Assembly (NCBI RefSeq): GCF_016648105.1
Contig: NZ_JACVVE010000010.1
Coordinates: 94,021 to 158,020 of the forward strand
Length of the DNA: 64,000 nt
Source: Pseudomonas sp. S31
GTDB lineage: Bacteria; Pseudomonadota; Gammaproteobacteria; Pseudomonadales; Pseudomonadaceae
Reading direction: 5' to 3'
Position 1 is the stretch's first letter. Each line of letters opens with the position of its first letter. The position numbers were made by a program, and so were the translations under genes. Positions 8,936-17,375 of the stretch are shown here, piece by piece. The notes below the pieces were generated by a model. It made no database searches. It saw only the letters and a list, made by a program, of their open reading frames with translations, and was not told the origin of the DNA.

Positions 8936-11425
8936 TCAATATTCCCAACGCAACGTGCCGGTCACGCTACGTGGCTCCCCATAAAGGTCACTATAGACAC
9001 TGGTACTGGCGTAGTACTTCCTGTCGAACAGATTGTTGACATTGACGGTACCGGTGAAGTGATCGTCGAAGCGGTAGCGGGCCAGCAAGTCGACCAGCGC
9101 ATAGCTGCCTTGCTTGGCCTCCAGGGTCGTGCCCGGAATCACCTCGGTATTGCCGTAGCTGGTGGCGCTCTCCCAGCGAACACCGCCGCCCAGGGTCAGG
9201 CGATTGAGGTCCCCGGTCAGGTCATAGGTGGTGAACAGCTTGACGGAGTTTTTCGGGAAGCCGACGTTGACGTCGACGCCGTCCGGATAATAGGTATTCA
9301 CATGGCTGTATGAAGCCTGCATCTGCCAGCCGGGAAGCAGTTCACCCGCTACCTCCAGTTCCAGGCCCTTGATTTTCACATCGGCCGGCTGCACCAGTGT
9401 CGCGAACGAGTTGGGGTCGGTCAGCCCTGAATCAACGGGGTAATTGCTGACCTTCGATTCGAACAAGGCGGCTGTGAGGTTCAGCCTGCCCCCATAGTAT
9501 TCGCCCTTGGCACCGACTTCGTAGCTGTCTCCTTCGGTCGGGTCCATGAAAGTACCCTGCACCGTCTTGCTCGATTGCGGCTTGAAGATGCTGGTGTAGC
9601 TGGCATAGAGCGAGTGGTGGTCATCCAGGTCATACACGACGCCGGCGTAGGGGGTCACCTCACCGTTCTCGCGTTTCTTGCCATCACCGGGCGCATAGTC
9701 GATGGGGTCGCCGTAGTAGGTCACGGACTGGTCCAGTTTGAAATAGCTCAGCCGTGCGCCGAGGATGACCGACAACGCATCGGTAGGTTTGAGCCGGACA
9801 GTGCTGTAGGCGGCGTACTGGCGCTGGCTGTACTCGACGTCGCCCACGCGGCCAAAGGGTGGTTTGTCGATATCACCACGCCACTCGAACACGTTGGGGA
9901 TGGTCGGGTCCCAGCCACTGCCACTGCGATCTACCCAGAGCGGATAGGCGCCGGTGTTGCTGCGATAGCGCATGGCGCTGACGCCAACCACCAGTTCATG
10001 TTCGCGGCCAAGCAGGCTGAAGGGCCCTGTGACATAGGCATCCAGCGAGTTCTGTTCGGGCTTGCTCGGCCACTTGGCTATGTACAGCGACGTGCCTGCG
10101 CCAGTTTGTTGGTTGGGATAGCCATAGCTGCTGAACCAACCATACTCGATGTCGTTATCGTCACGCATGTTGGTGATGGCGACCTTGGCCAGCCAGTCGT
10201 TGTCGAAACGGTGCTCATAGGTTGCGAAGATCGAGGTGCGCTGACGGTCGGCATGGCTCCAGTCTGCCGCAGAGTTGAATGAGCGCTTGAAGTCGGTGCG
10301 TTGGCCATTGCTGTAGAAAGCGGGAAAACCAAAGTAACCGCACGCATCGCAGTTGCGCACCTGGTAGTCGATGCCGAAGCTAACGGTGTCTTGCTCGCTC
10401 AGGTCCGCCTCGATGATGCCGTATGCGACCTGGCGTTCGGTGCTGAGGCGGTCGGTGAATGAGTTCGCCGTCTGGTACGCACCAACCAGGCGCCCGCGCA
10501 CCGTACCGTTCTCCACCAGCGGGCCGGAGACGTCGACCTCGGTGCGGTAGTTGTCCCAGGAACCGACACTGCCTTGAACGGAGGCGGCGAACTCCCGTGT
10601 GGGCCGCTTGCGTATCATGTTGATGGTCGCCGAGGGTTGGCCGCTGCCGCTGAGCAGCCCCGTCGAACCACGCACGATTTCGACCCGGTCGTAGACCGCC
10701 ATGTCATTCGACTGGCTGCTCATGGAGGGTTCGAACACCGTGGGAATGCCGTCGACCTGGAAGGTTTCGATCTTCATACCGCGTGAGAAGATGCCGACTT
10801 CATCGTCCGAGGCGTTGCTCTTTTTCTTGTAGAGCACGCCGGGCGCCTGGGTCAGCACATCCTCAAGACTGACCATTTTCTGATCACGCATGCGCTGGCT
10901 GGTAACCACGCTGACCGACTGGGGTGTCTCGCGTATCGACAATGGCAGTTTGATCGCCGTCCGAGTCGCTCCGGTGGTGTAGGATCCCGTGCCTTCCGTG
11001 GTTTCACCCAGGCCGCTTGCATTCACATTGGTGGCTCCCAGTTGCATGGCCGCGTCGGCTGCACTCCTGGTGGTCAACAGGTAGTTCTCACCAGACCTGA
11101 GCACCTCCAGCCCGCTGCCCTGAAGCAGCACTGCAAAGCCTTGTTCCACGCTATAACGACCCTGCAGGCCGGTGGTTTGGCGACCGTCGGTCAAAGCGGT
11201 CTGGAACGACAGGACCACCCCCGCATCACGTGCAAACTGATTCAATGCGACGCCCAGAGGGCCAGGCGCGATTCGGTAGGTTTGCAGCGATTGTTCCGCA
11301 CGGGCCTGGCTGGCACTGTCGGTGAGCGGCTGGATGAGGCCCGCCTGGACGAGGACTGCGGCCCCGAGCAACAAGCGGGGCAGCGTTCGCTGTGGGGAAT
11401 CAGGGGTTCGACTCAGGCGTGGCAT
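8936..11425 (-). CDS. TonB-dependent siderophore receptor with signalling domain (cassette 1)
   Basis: An 829-residue FpvA/FhuE-type ferric-siderophore receptor. After the signal peptide comes a secretin/TonB short N-terminal (STN) signalling domain (IAPGPLGVALNQFARDAGVV onward), then a plug with ETPQSVSVVT and YDRVEIVRGSTGLLSGSGQP, and a barrel ending FDRKYYAS...LRWEY. The STN domain would pass ligand occupancy to the FecR protein encoded just upstream. The ATG at 11425 was chosen because AAGGAGCT lies seven bases before it. One oddity is a Cys pair in an extracellular-loop segment (NCDACGYFGFP). The siderophore is unknown. Confidence 0.88.
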   Translation of the reverse strand: MPRLSRTPDSPQRTLPRLLLGAAVLVQAGLIQPLTDSASQARAEQSLQTYRIAPGPLGVALNQFARDAGVVLSFQTALTDGRQTTGLQGRYSVEQGFAVLLQGSGLEVLRSGENYLLTTRSAADAAMQLGATNVNASGLGETTEGTGSYTTGATRTAIKLPLSIRETPQSVSVVTSQRMRDQKMVSLEDVLTQAPGVLYKKKSNASDDEVGIFSRGMKIETFQVDGIPTVFEPSMSSQSNDMAVYDRVEIVRGSTGLLSGSGQPSATINMIRKRPTREFAASVQGSVGSWDNYRTEVDVSGPLVENGTVRGRLVGAYQTANSFTDRLSTERQVAYGIIEADLSEQDTVSFGIDYQVRNCDACGYFGFPAFYSNGQRTDFKRSFNSAADWSHADRQRTSIFATYEHRFDNDWLAKVAITNMRDDNDIEYGWFSSYGYPNQQTGAGTSLYIAKWPSKPEQNSLDAYVTGPFSLLGREHELVVGVSAMRYRSNTGAYPLWVDRSGSGWDPTIPNVFEWRGDIDKPPFGRVGDVEYSQRQYAAYSTVRLKPTDALSVILGARLSYFKLDQSVTYYGDPIDYAPGDGKKRENGEVTPYAGVVYDLDDHHSLYASYTSIFKPQSSKTVQGTFMDPTEGDSYEVGAKGEYYGGRLNLTAALFESKVSNYPVDSGLTDPNSFATLVQPADVKIKGLELEVAGELLPGWQMQASYSHVNTYYPDGVDVNVGFPKNSVKLFTTYDLTGDLNRLTLGGGVRWESATSYGNTEVIPGTTLEAKQGSYALVDLLARYRFDDHFTGTVNVNNLFDRKYYASTSVYSDLYGEPRSVTGTLRWEY

Positions 11426-11511
11426 GGCAGCTCCTTCAAGATCCATTGATTGGTGAATTGAAGGAAGAGCACGGACGAGAGATGAAAACCGACAATGGCT
11501 ATTCAACTTTT

Positions 11512-12453
11512 TTAAGCGGTTTGCGAAAAGCGCACCCAGAAACGGGTACGCGTTTGCAGGTTCAGCTTCAGTGCCTGGGCGATGACCAGCAAGGTCCGGT
11601 CGGTATCGTCAAGCGGGAACACCCCGGAAACCCGCATGCCTGCTACATCATCACTGCATTGCAGGAAACCTCTGCGATAACGCCCGAGCTCGTCCAAGGT
11701 ACGGTCCAGCCGCCAACCGTCGATCACCAGCAAGCCACGGCTCCATTCGCTCAGGCCCAGGTCGGCAGGGCGCGGCACGGCGACTGTGTCTGCGGCGATG
11801 TCGAGCATCATGCCGGCCTCTACGATCACTGGCTCCATCGTGCGCGCATTGCTAACAGCCACTGCATGCTCCAGTACCGTCAGCCGGGTGTGATCGGGAT
11901 ACAAGCGGACATTGAAGCGCGTGCCGAGGGCCAGCATGTCGCCGTGTGGGCTGCGTACGCTCAGGGGGCGTGAGTCGGCAGCGGTCTGTACCAGGATTTC
12001 GCCTGCATGCACCACGATCAAGCGATGGTTCGCACCGTAGCGGATGTCAACTGCAGTCCCTGTGTTGAGGGAGAGCCGGGTACCATCTGCCAGCGTCACA
12101 TCACGCCGCTCACCCACGCCGGTGCGCAGGTCGGCAAACCACTCGGGCGAATGGAAGTAACCGGTACCGACGAGGCCGGCCATTCCCAAGCCAAGCACGC
12201 CCCCTTTCAATAGCGTCCGCCGTCCGACGAGCACGGCATCTTCACCAATCGTCTGCCGAGCCAACGCACCCGGGATACCCTGCAGATTGGTCTGGAGCCG
12301 CTCCACTCTTGCCCATGCCCACTGGTGCAGCGGGTCGAGCACAAGCCAGGCCTGTAGCTGGCTCAGCGTCTGCGAGCATTGCGGCGCAGCGCCCAATCGA
12401 GCGTGCCACTGCGCTGCCTCGCGCAACGCCAGGTGTCGATCGGACAATCTCAT
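11512..12453 (-). CDS. FecR-family anti-sigma/regulator (cassette 1)
   Basis: A 313-residue inner-membrane signal transducer. The N-terminal cytoplasmic part with paired Trp motifs (AAQWHARL, HQWAWARV) binds the sigma factor, a single hydrophobic segment lies at about 83-101 after RRTLLKGG, and the periplasmic FecR domain (ADGTRLSLNTGTAVDIRY, LGTRFNVR) contacts the receptor STN domain. Its ATG overlaps the sigma-factor stop (ATGA), indicating translational coupling. It relays occupancy of the receptor at 8936-11425 to the sigma factor. Confidence 0.9.
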   Translation of the reverse strand: MRLSDRHLALREAAQWHARLGAAPQCSQTLSQLQAWLVLDPLHQWAWARVERLQTNLQGIPGALARQTIGEDAVLVGRRTLLKGGVLGLGMAGLVGTGYFHSPEWFADLRTGVGERRDVTLADGTRLSLNTGTAVDIRYGANHRLIVVHAGEILVQTAADSRPLSVRSPHGDMLALGTRFNVRLYPDHTRLTVLEHAVAVSNARTMEPVIVEAGMMLDIAADTVAVPRPADLGLSEWSRGLLVIDGWRLDRTLDELGRYRRGFLQCSDDVAGMRVSGVFPLDDTDRTLLVIAQALKLNLQTRTRFWVRFSQTA

Positions 12454-12977
12454 GCTTGCGAGTCCAGCTCGAAGAACAGGCAGCGCTCGGTAGCCTTGGC
12501 CATGTATTTGGTGACTGAGCTGACCGAGACATTCAGACGCGTCGCGACCTCTGCGTAGCTGAGGCCGTCCAGTTGGACCCAGAAAAATGCTTGCCGGACA
12601 TTGCTACCCAGGCCGTCGAGCATCGCATCCAGCTGCATCAATGTTTCCACGATGATCAAACGATGTTCGGGGGAACACGCTTGAGCCTCCGGTTCGTTGG
12701 CCAGGTATTGCAGATACGTCTGCTCCACCTGGCGACGACGCAGTTGATCGATCATCAGTCGCTTGGCGACCGTCGCGAGATAACTCCGGGGTTCTTGGGG
12801 GATGCGGGTCAACGCGCTGCTGATCAGACGCACGAAGGTATCTTGAGTGATATCCGCCGCGCGCTCTCTGTCGCCCAGGCGCCTGCGTATCCAGCTCGAC
12901 AACCATTGGCTGTGATCACGGTAGAGGCAGTGCATGTCGTCGCCAACCGATGCATTGAATCGCGATCCATCAGACAT
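12450..12977 (-). CDS. FecI-like ECF sigma factor (cassette 1)
   Basis: A 175-residue ECF sigma-70 factor. Region 2 is visible as ADITQDTFVRL and region 4 as LDGLSYAEVATRLNVSVSSV, with the KYMAKATERC ending common to iron-starvation sigma factors. Translation should begin at 12977 (MSDGSRF), preceded by AGGAG. It directs transcription of the siderophore receptor gene when FecR signals. A Fur-box-like sequence lies 27 bp upstream. Confidence 0.9.
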   Translation of the reverse strand: MSDGSRFNASVGDDMHCLYRDHSQWLSSWIRRRLGDRERAADITQDTFVRLISSALTRIPQEPRSYLATVAKRLMIDQLRRRQVEQTYLQYLANEPEAQACSPEHRLIIVETLMQLDAMLDGLGSNVRQAFFWVQLDGLSYAEVATRLNVSVSSVTKYMAKATERCLFFELDSQA

Positions 12978-13003
12978 CCGTGACTCCTGGCGAATGACAA
13001 TGC

Positions 13004-13023
13004 GGATAAGAATTGATCGCGAT
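13004..13023 (-). promoter_or_regulatory. Fur-box-like operator before sigma factor 1
   Basis: AT-rich sequence containing GGATAAGAATTGATCGCGAT on the plus strand, 27 bp upstream of the sigma start. It resembles a diverged Fur box and matches, in the same orientation relative to its gene, the sequence before sigma factor 2. Confidence 0.5.
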
Positions 13024-13123
13024 TGTAATCGTGCCGTGAAGCTTTTGGAACATGGCATCGAACGCCGTGCAGGCGGCACTCGATGTCAAAACCATCACAG
13101 GGCCATGGTGCGGCCAGACACGG

Positions 13124-15559
13124 TCAGTTTTCGTAGCGCAGCGTGACGGCGAAGTTACGCGGCTCGCCGTAGTAATTGCCCAGGTTCGAGTTGTAGATGG
13201 CGGAATAATACTGCTTGTCGAATACGTTGTTCAGGTTCAGTTGCGCGCTCAGGTTCTGGTTGATCTGGTAGTTGGCGTTCAGATCAACCAGGTTGTAGGC
13301 ACCTTGCGCCACGCTGTCCCGATAGACCTTGCTCTGATGATAGAGGCTGCCGCCCACGCGCCAATCGCTCAACTCACCGGGCAACCGGTAGTTGCTGGCC
13401 AGTTTGAACAACCGGCGTGGCGAGGTCTCGCTGGCGTAGTCGGTACCTTTGCGGGTTCCGCCGACGTATTCAGGGTGACTGTAGGTGTAGCCGAGCACGG
13501 CGTTCCAGCCGGGGAGAATCTCGCCAGAGGCCTCCACTTCAAACCCTCGGTTGCGCACCTTGCCGCCTTCCTCATAGCACGTCGAAGTCTGCCCTGGCCC
13601 GCAAATACGCGGGGCGCCGGCGACGGCTTGAGGCATATGACTCTGGTCGACCTGGAATACCGCGATCGAGGTATTGAGCAGCCCGTCGTAGAATTCGTTC
13701 TTCAGGCCGATTTCGTAATTGCTGCCGGTGATGGGGTCGAGCAGCTTGTTGTCGATGTCGTAGTTGCTCTGAACCTGGTAGATCTCGGTGTAGCTGGCGT
13801 AGACCGAGGCATTGTCAGTCAGGTCATACACGACGCCTGCATACGGGATGACTTTGCCGTTTTCCTTGAAACGGTCGTCATAGTCAGCAGACGCGTAGTC
13901 GACCCAGCTGAACCGGCTGCCCAGGATCACATGCAGGTCGTCGCTGGGGTTCAACCGGGTGGCAGCATAGAGCCCCTTGTCCTTGCGTACGTTGCGGTAC
14001 TGGATTCGCTCGTAGCTATAGGTGGGCGTGGCCACTTGTGAAGGGGAGAAACCCAGGATATCGACGACGCTTGGGTTGTTGTTGTAGCGCGACTCGTTGA
14101 TGAACCGGTCTTTGCGCGCGTTAGCGCCGAACACCAGTTCGTGGCGCTGGCCGAGCAGGTAGAAAGCGCCGTTCAGTGCGGCATCCAGGCTGATCTGTTC
14201 GTCGTCGTATTTCGTGTCGTTGGTAGACAGGCGGAACTGGTCATTACCGATGTTGTTGCCGTAGAGCCCAAGAAAATCGGCATTCGACCACATCAGGTTG
14301 GTGTTGACGGTCAGCCTCCAGTCATCGTTGAACGCATGCTTGATATCCGCGAAGAGCGTGCGATTGATTTTGTTCAGATGTGCCCAGCTTGGCGCAAACG
14401 ACGCCGAGCGCGACAGAGGATAGAAGCTGCCATCGAGTTGCGTAGGCAAGCCGCCCCAGTCATAACCACCGTGATAGTCTTTTTGAAATACGGTGCCGAG
14501 GCTAACGGTGGTCTGGTCGCTCAAGTCGGCTTCGCCGATCGCATAGAACAGCCGGTTCTCTTTGTCGGCGCGGTCTACGAAACTATTGCCAGCATTGTAG
14601 AGCAGCACGGCCCTGGCCCGCAGAGTACCCTGATCGTTCAAAGGCCCGCCGACGTCGATCTGGCTGTGGTAGTTATCCCAGGAGCCGCCGCCGATTTCGG
14701 CCTTGAGCTTGTAGCTGTCGGTTGGGCGCTTGCGTATCAGGTTGATGGCAGCCGACGGACTTCCCGCCCCCTGCATCAGGCCGTTTGCACCGCGAACGAA
14801 CTCTACGCGGTCGTAGATGGCCATGTTGTTAACCGAGGTCACGTCCATCGAGTAGCTTTCGGAGATGCTGGTCGGGACGCCGTCGTATTGAAGGTCGTTG
14901 ACCTGGAAACCGCGGGAGAAATAACGTGATCGCTCGGTACCGAAATCCTTGGCCGTGTTGATACCCGTCGCAGCCCTGGCAACGTCCTCGAGGGACTGCA
15001 TGTTCTGATCGTCCATCTGCTGGCGCGTGACGACGCTGACCGACTGCGGCGTTTCTCGCACCGAGAGATTCAGCCGCGTCGCCGTGCTGGTGCTACCTGT
15101 CGTGTAGGACTTCGACCCTTCGGTAATGGCACCCAGCCCCGAACCTGTCACGGTGGTCACGCCAAGTTGCAACGAGCCCGACGGTGAAGCCGGTAGTACC
15201 ACATAGCTGCTGTCCCCGCCGGCAACCGCCTGCAACCCAGACCCACTCAGCACGACAGCAAAGCCCTCATCTATGCTGTAGCGGCCGTTGATGCCCTGGC
15301 TCGGTTTGCCTGCTGTCAGCGCGTTGTCGAATGACAGGACAACACCCGCTTGCGTGGCGAAGCGATTCAACACGGTGGCAAGAGATCCTGCTTCGATCGC
15401 ATAGTCTTGCTGGAGCAGCGTGCCGGTCTTCACCGGGTTTTCCGCCGCGTTGGTCGGAGCTGGGGTGGCAATCAACAGTGCTACGCCAAACAGTGCAAGG
15501 CGTAGCGCGTTTTGGCCGTTCAACGGGGCGGCGCAGAAGCCTGGAAGGGGATGCTGCAT
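13124..15559 (-). CDS. TonB-dependent siderophore receptor with signalling domain (cassette 2)
   Basis: An 811-residue FpvA/FhuE-type receptor. It has an N-terminal STN domain (YAIEAGSLATVLNRFATQAG onward), a plug with ETPQSVSVVTRQQMDDQNMQ and YDRVEFVRGANGLMQGAGSP, and a barrel ending in an FDKQYYSA...YGEPRNFAV terminal strand. The ATG at 15559 is supported by CAGGAGAAAGC immediately upstream; longer in-frame starts lack a ribosome site. The gene is divergent from its presumed sigma/FecR pair at 15747-17206, unlike the co-linear cassettes on either side. Ligand unknown. Confidence 0.87.
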   Translation of the reverse strand: MQHPLPGFCAAPLNGQNALRLALFGVALLIATPAPTNAAENPVKTGTLLQQDYAIEAGSLATVLNRFATQAGVVLSFDNALTAGKPSQGINGRYSIDEGFAVVLSGSGLQAVAGGDSSYVVLPASPSGSLQLGVTTVTGSGLGAITEGSKSYTTGSTSTATRLNLSVRETPQSVSVVTRQQMDDQNMQSLEDVARAATGINTAKDFGTERSRYFSRGFQVNDLQYDGVPTSISESYSMDVTSVNNMAIYDRVEFVRGANGLMQGAGSPSAAINLIRKRPTDSYKLKAEIGGGSWDNYHSQIDVGGPLNDQGTLRARAVLLYNAGNSFVDRADKENRLFYAIGEADLSDQTTVSLGTVFQKDYHGGYDWGGLPTQLDGSFYPLSRSASFAPSWAHLNKINRTLFADIKHAFNDDWRLTVNTNLMWSNADFLGLYGNNIGNDQFRLSTNDTKYDDEQISLDAALNGAFYLLGQRHELVFGANARKDRFINESRYNNNPSVVDILGFSPSQVATPTYSYERIQYRNVRKDKGLYAATRLNPSDDLHVILGSRFSWVDYASADYDDRFKENGKVIPYAGVVYDLTDNASVYASYTEIYQVQSNYDIDNKLLDPITGSNYEIGLKNEFYDGLLNTSIAVFQVDQSHMPQAVAGAPRICGPGQTSTCYEEGGKVRNRGFEVEASGEILPGWNAVLGYTYSHPEYVGGTRKGTDYASETSPRRLFKLASNYRLPGELSDWRVGGSLYHQSKVYRDSVAQGAYNLVDLNANYQINQNLSAQLNLNNVFDKQYYSAIYNSNLGNYYGEPRNFAVTLRYEN

Positions 15560-15710
15560 GCTTTCTCCTGATGCGGTTAGCGACATTTTATGAGGTGTCT
15601 GCAAGAGGAGTCGCGTTACCCAGCGCAAAGTGACAATGCGTTGTGAACTTTTTTTCTCCGGTTGTTTTGAGAGCAAAAAGTGGATTGCCGTCTGGTCGCT
15701 GTTTCACTAT

Positions 15711-15730
15711 ATTGCGATTAATTCTTATTC
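15711..15730 (+). promoter_or_regulatory. Fur-box-like operator before sigma factor 2
   Basis: ATTGCGATTAATTCTTATTC ending 16 bp before the sigma ATG. In gene orientation it shares the pattern CGAT-AATTCTTAT with the site before sigma factor 1, as expected for a Fur-repressed iron-starvation sigma gene. Confidence 0.55.
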
Positions 15731-15746
15731 TCTACCTGGCCCCGAC

Positions 15747-16262
15747 ATGCCGTCTGGCAACCCACTCGCGACGCTCTACCAAGACCATCAACCCTGGCTG
15801 ATCAACTGGCTGCGCAAGCGTACCGGGTGCTCCCATGCGGCTGCTGACTTTGCCCAGGACACTTTTCTTCGCGTTCTGCTCGCCGAGCGCCGCGCACCTG
15901 TAACGGCAACGCTGGATGAGCCCCGTCATTTTCTGGTCACCATCGCCAAGCGGGTAATGATCGATAGCTTCCGCCGCCAGTCGGTAGAGCGGGCGTATCT
16001 CGAAGTGCTCGCCCAGCAGCCCGAGTCTTTCGAGATCTCTGCCGAGGAGCAGCTGTCGCTACTGCAGACACTTCTAGAGCTGGACCGGATGCTCGATGGT
16101 CTCGGCGTGAAGGCGAAAACGGCGTTTCTGATGTCGCAGATCCAGGGGCTGACGTACGCTCAGATCGCTGAACAACTGCGGGTGTCGGCCAGCTCGGTGA
16201 CCAAGTACATGGCCCGCGCCACTGAACGCTGCCTCTTGTACATCGTGGACAATCCACTGTGA
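15747..16262 (+). CDS. FecI-like ECF sigma factor (cassette 2)
   Basis: A 171-residue ECF sigma factor. Region 2 shows FAQDTFLRVL and region 4 shows IQGLTYAQIAEQLRVSASSV, followed by the KYMARATERC ending. The ATG at 15747 gives a normal N-terminus (MPSGNPLATLYQDHQPWL); the ribosome site is weak. It is followed at once by its FecR partner through a GTGA overlap and is divergent from its likely target receptor gene. Confidence 0.9.
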   Translation: MPSGNPLATLYQDHQPWLINWLRKRTGCSHAAADFAQDTFLRVLLAERRAPVTATLDEPRHFLVTIAKRVMIDSFRRQSVERAYLEVLAQQPESFEISAEEQLSLLQTLLELDRMLDGLGVKAKTAFLMSQIQGLTYAQIAEQLRVSASSVTKYMARATERCLLYIVDNPL

Positions 16263-17206
16263 CCTCTGACGCTCAGCGCCAAGCGCTGCGCCGCGCTGCC
16301 GAGTGGTTCGCGCACCTGTCGGCGAAACCTGACGACCCGGCTCTGCACGCGCGCTGGCAGCACTGGCACAGCCGGAGTGCCGAGCATGAATGGGCATGGC
16401 AGCAGCTGAGCGAATTGCAGGCGCGCATTGGCAAGATGCCGCAGCGTTTGGCTTGGGAGGTCATGGAAAAGTCCACGCTGCGCGAAACTGGCCCGAACCG
16501 CCGTACCCTTCTCAAAGGTTTGCTGTTGGGGGCCGGGGCAAGTTCATTGGCATGGCAGGGATACAGCGTTGCGCCGAAATGGATGGCCGACATCAAGACG
16601 CGTATCGGCGAGCAGCGCCAAGAGGTTCTCGCAGACGGCACCCTGCTGGTCCTGGATACCGATACAGCGCTGGATGTGCGCTTCGATGCCAGCACGCGCT
16701 TGCTGATACTTCGGGCTGGGGAAATTCATGTCACCACCGGCAAGGACCCCCGTCCGTTTCTGGTGGCGAGTGCCCAAGGTCAGCTGCGTGCACTGGGCAC
16801 CCGTTTCGCAGTGCGCCAACTCGACGGCCAGACGAGGCTCAGCGTCTACCAGCATGCCGTTGGGGTACGCCCTGGCCAGGCTGAGCATGAGGCCGTGATC
16901 GAGCAAGGGCAATCGGTGACGTTCGATCGTCAGAGCCTTATGGCCACGCAACCGTTGAAAAGCGACGAAGAGGCCTGGGCCCAAGGGCGGCTGGTGGTGG
17001 AAGGCTGGAGGCTGGACAGATTGGTCGCTGAGTTGCAGCGCTATTGCCCCGGCTATCTCGGCTGCGCCCCTGAGGTCGGCCATTTGCGGGTGTCGGGCTC
17101 TTACTCGCTGGGCAACATCGAGCTTACATTGAATACCATCGCCCGCTCGTTACCCATCCGAATCCAGCATCGTACGCGTTACTGGACGCGCATCCTGCCG
17201 GTTTGA
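16259..17206 (+). CDS. FecR-family anti-sigma/regulator (cassette 2)
   Basis: A 315-residue FecR protein starting with GTG inside the sigma stop codon (GTGA). The cytoplasmic sigma-binding region carries AAEWFAHL and HEWAWQQL, then RRTLLKGLLLGAGA leads into one membrane segment near residues 82-100. The periplasmic FecR domain includes ADGTLLVLDTDTALDVRF and LGTRFAVRQ. It should couple occupancy of the receptor at 13124-15559 to the sigma factor. A REP pair follows the stop. Confidence 0.9.
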   Translation: MTSDAQRQALRRAAEWFAHLSAKPDDPALHARWQHWHSRSAEHEWAWQQLSELQARIGKMPQRLAWEVMEKSTLRETGPNRRTLLKGLLLGAGASSLAWQGYSVAPKWMADIKTRIGEQRQEVLADGTLLVLDTDTALDVRFDASTRLLILRAGEIHVTTGKDPRPFLVASAQGQLRALGTRFAVRQLDGQTRLSVYQHAVGVRPGQAEHEAVIEQGQSVTFDRQSLMATQPLKSDEEAWAQGRLVVEGWRLDRLVAELQRYCPGYLGCAPEVGHLRVSGSYSLGNIELTLNTIARSLPIRIQHRTRYWTRILPV

Positions 17207-17241
17207 GGCAGACGTAAGGATATCGGGTCAAGTCCGCCCCC

Positions 17242-17336
17242 TGTAGGAGCGGGTTTACCCGCGAAGCAGGCGCCGCGATGGCACTGGCTGTGCCGGTGTT
17301 CGCGGCGGTTCGGCGCCCCGATAAACCCGCTCCTAC
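17242..17336. repeat. REP element pair
   Basis: Inverted REP cores (TGTAGGAGCGGGTTTACCCG and a slightly diverged complementary copy) between the convergent FecR 2 and receptor 3 genes. Confidence 0.85.
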
Positions 17337-17375
17337 AAAATGGACTTCCCCCGAAAAGATGGACAGTTTCGCTGC

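Noticed and set aside
13004..13023. Confident Fur-box assignment before sigma factor 1
   Set aside because: Match to consensus is only partial, so it is reported as Fur-box-like with moderate confidence.
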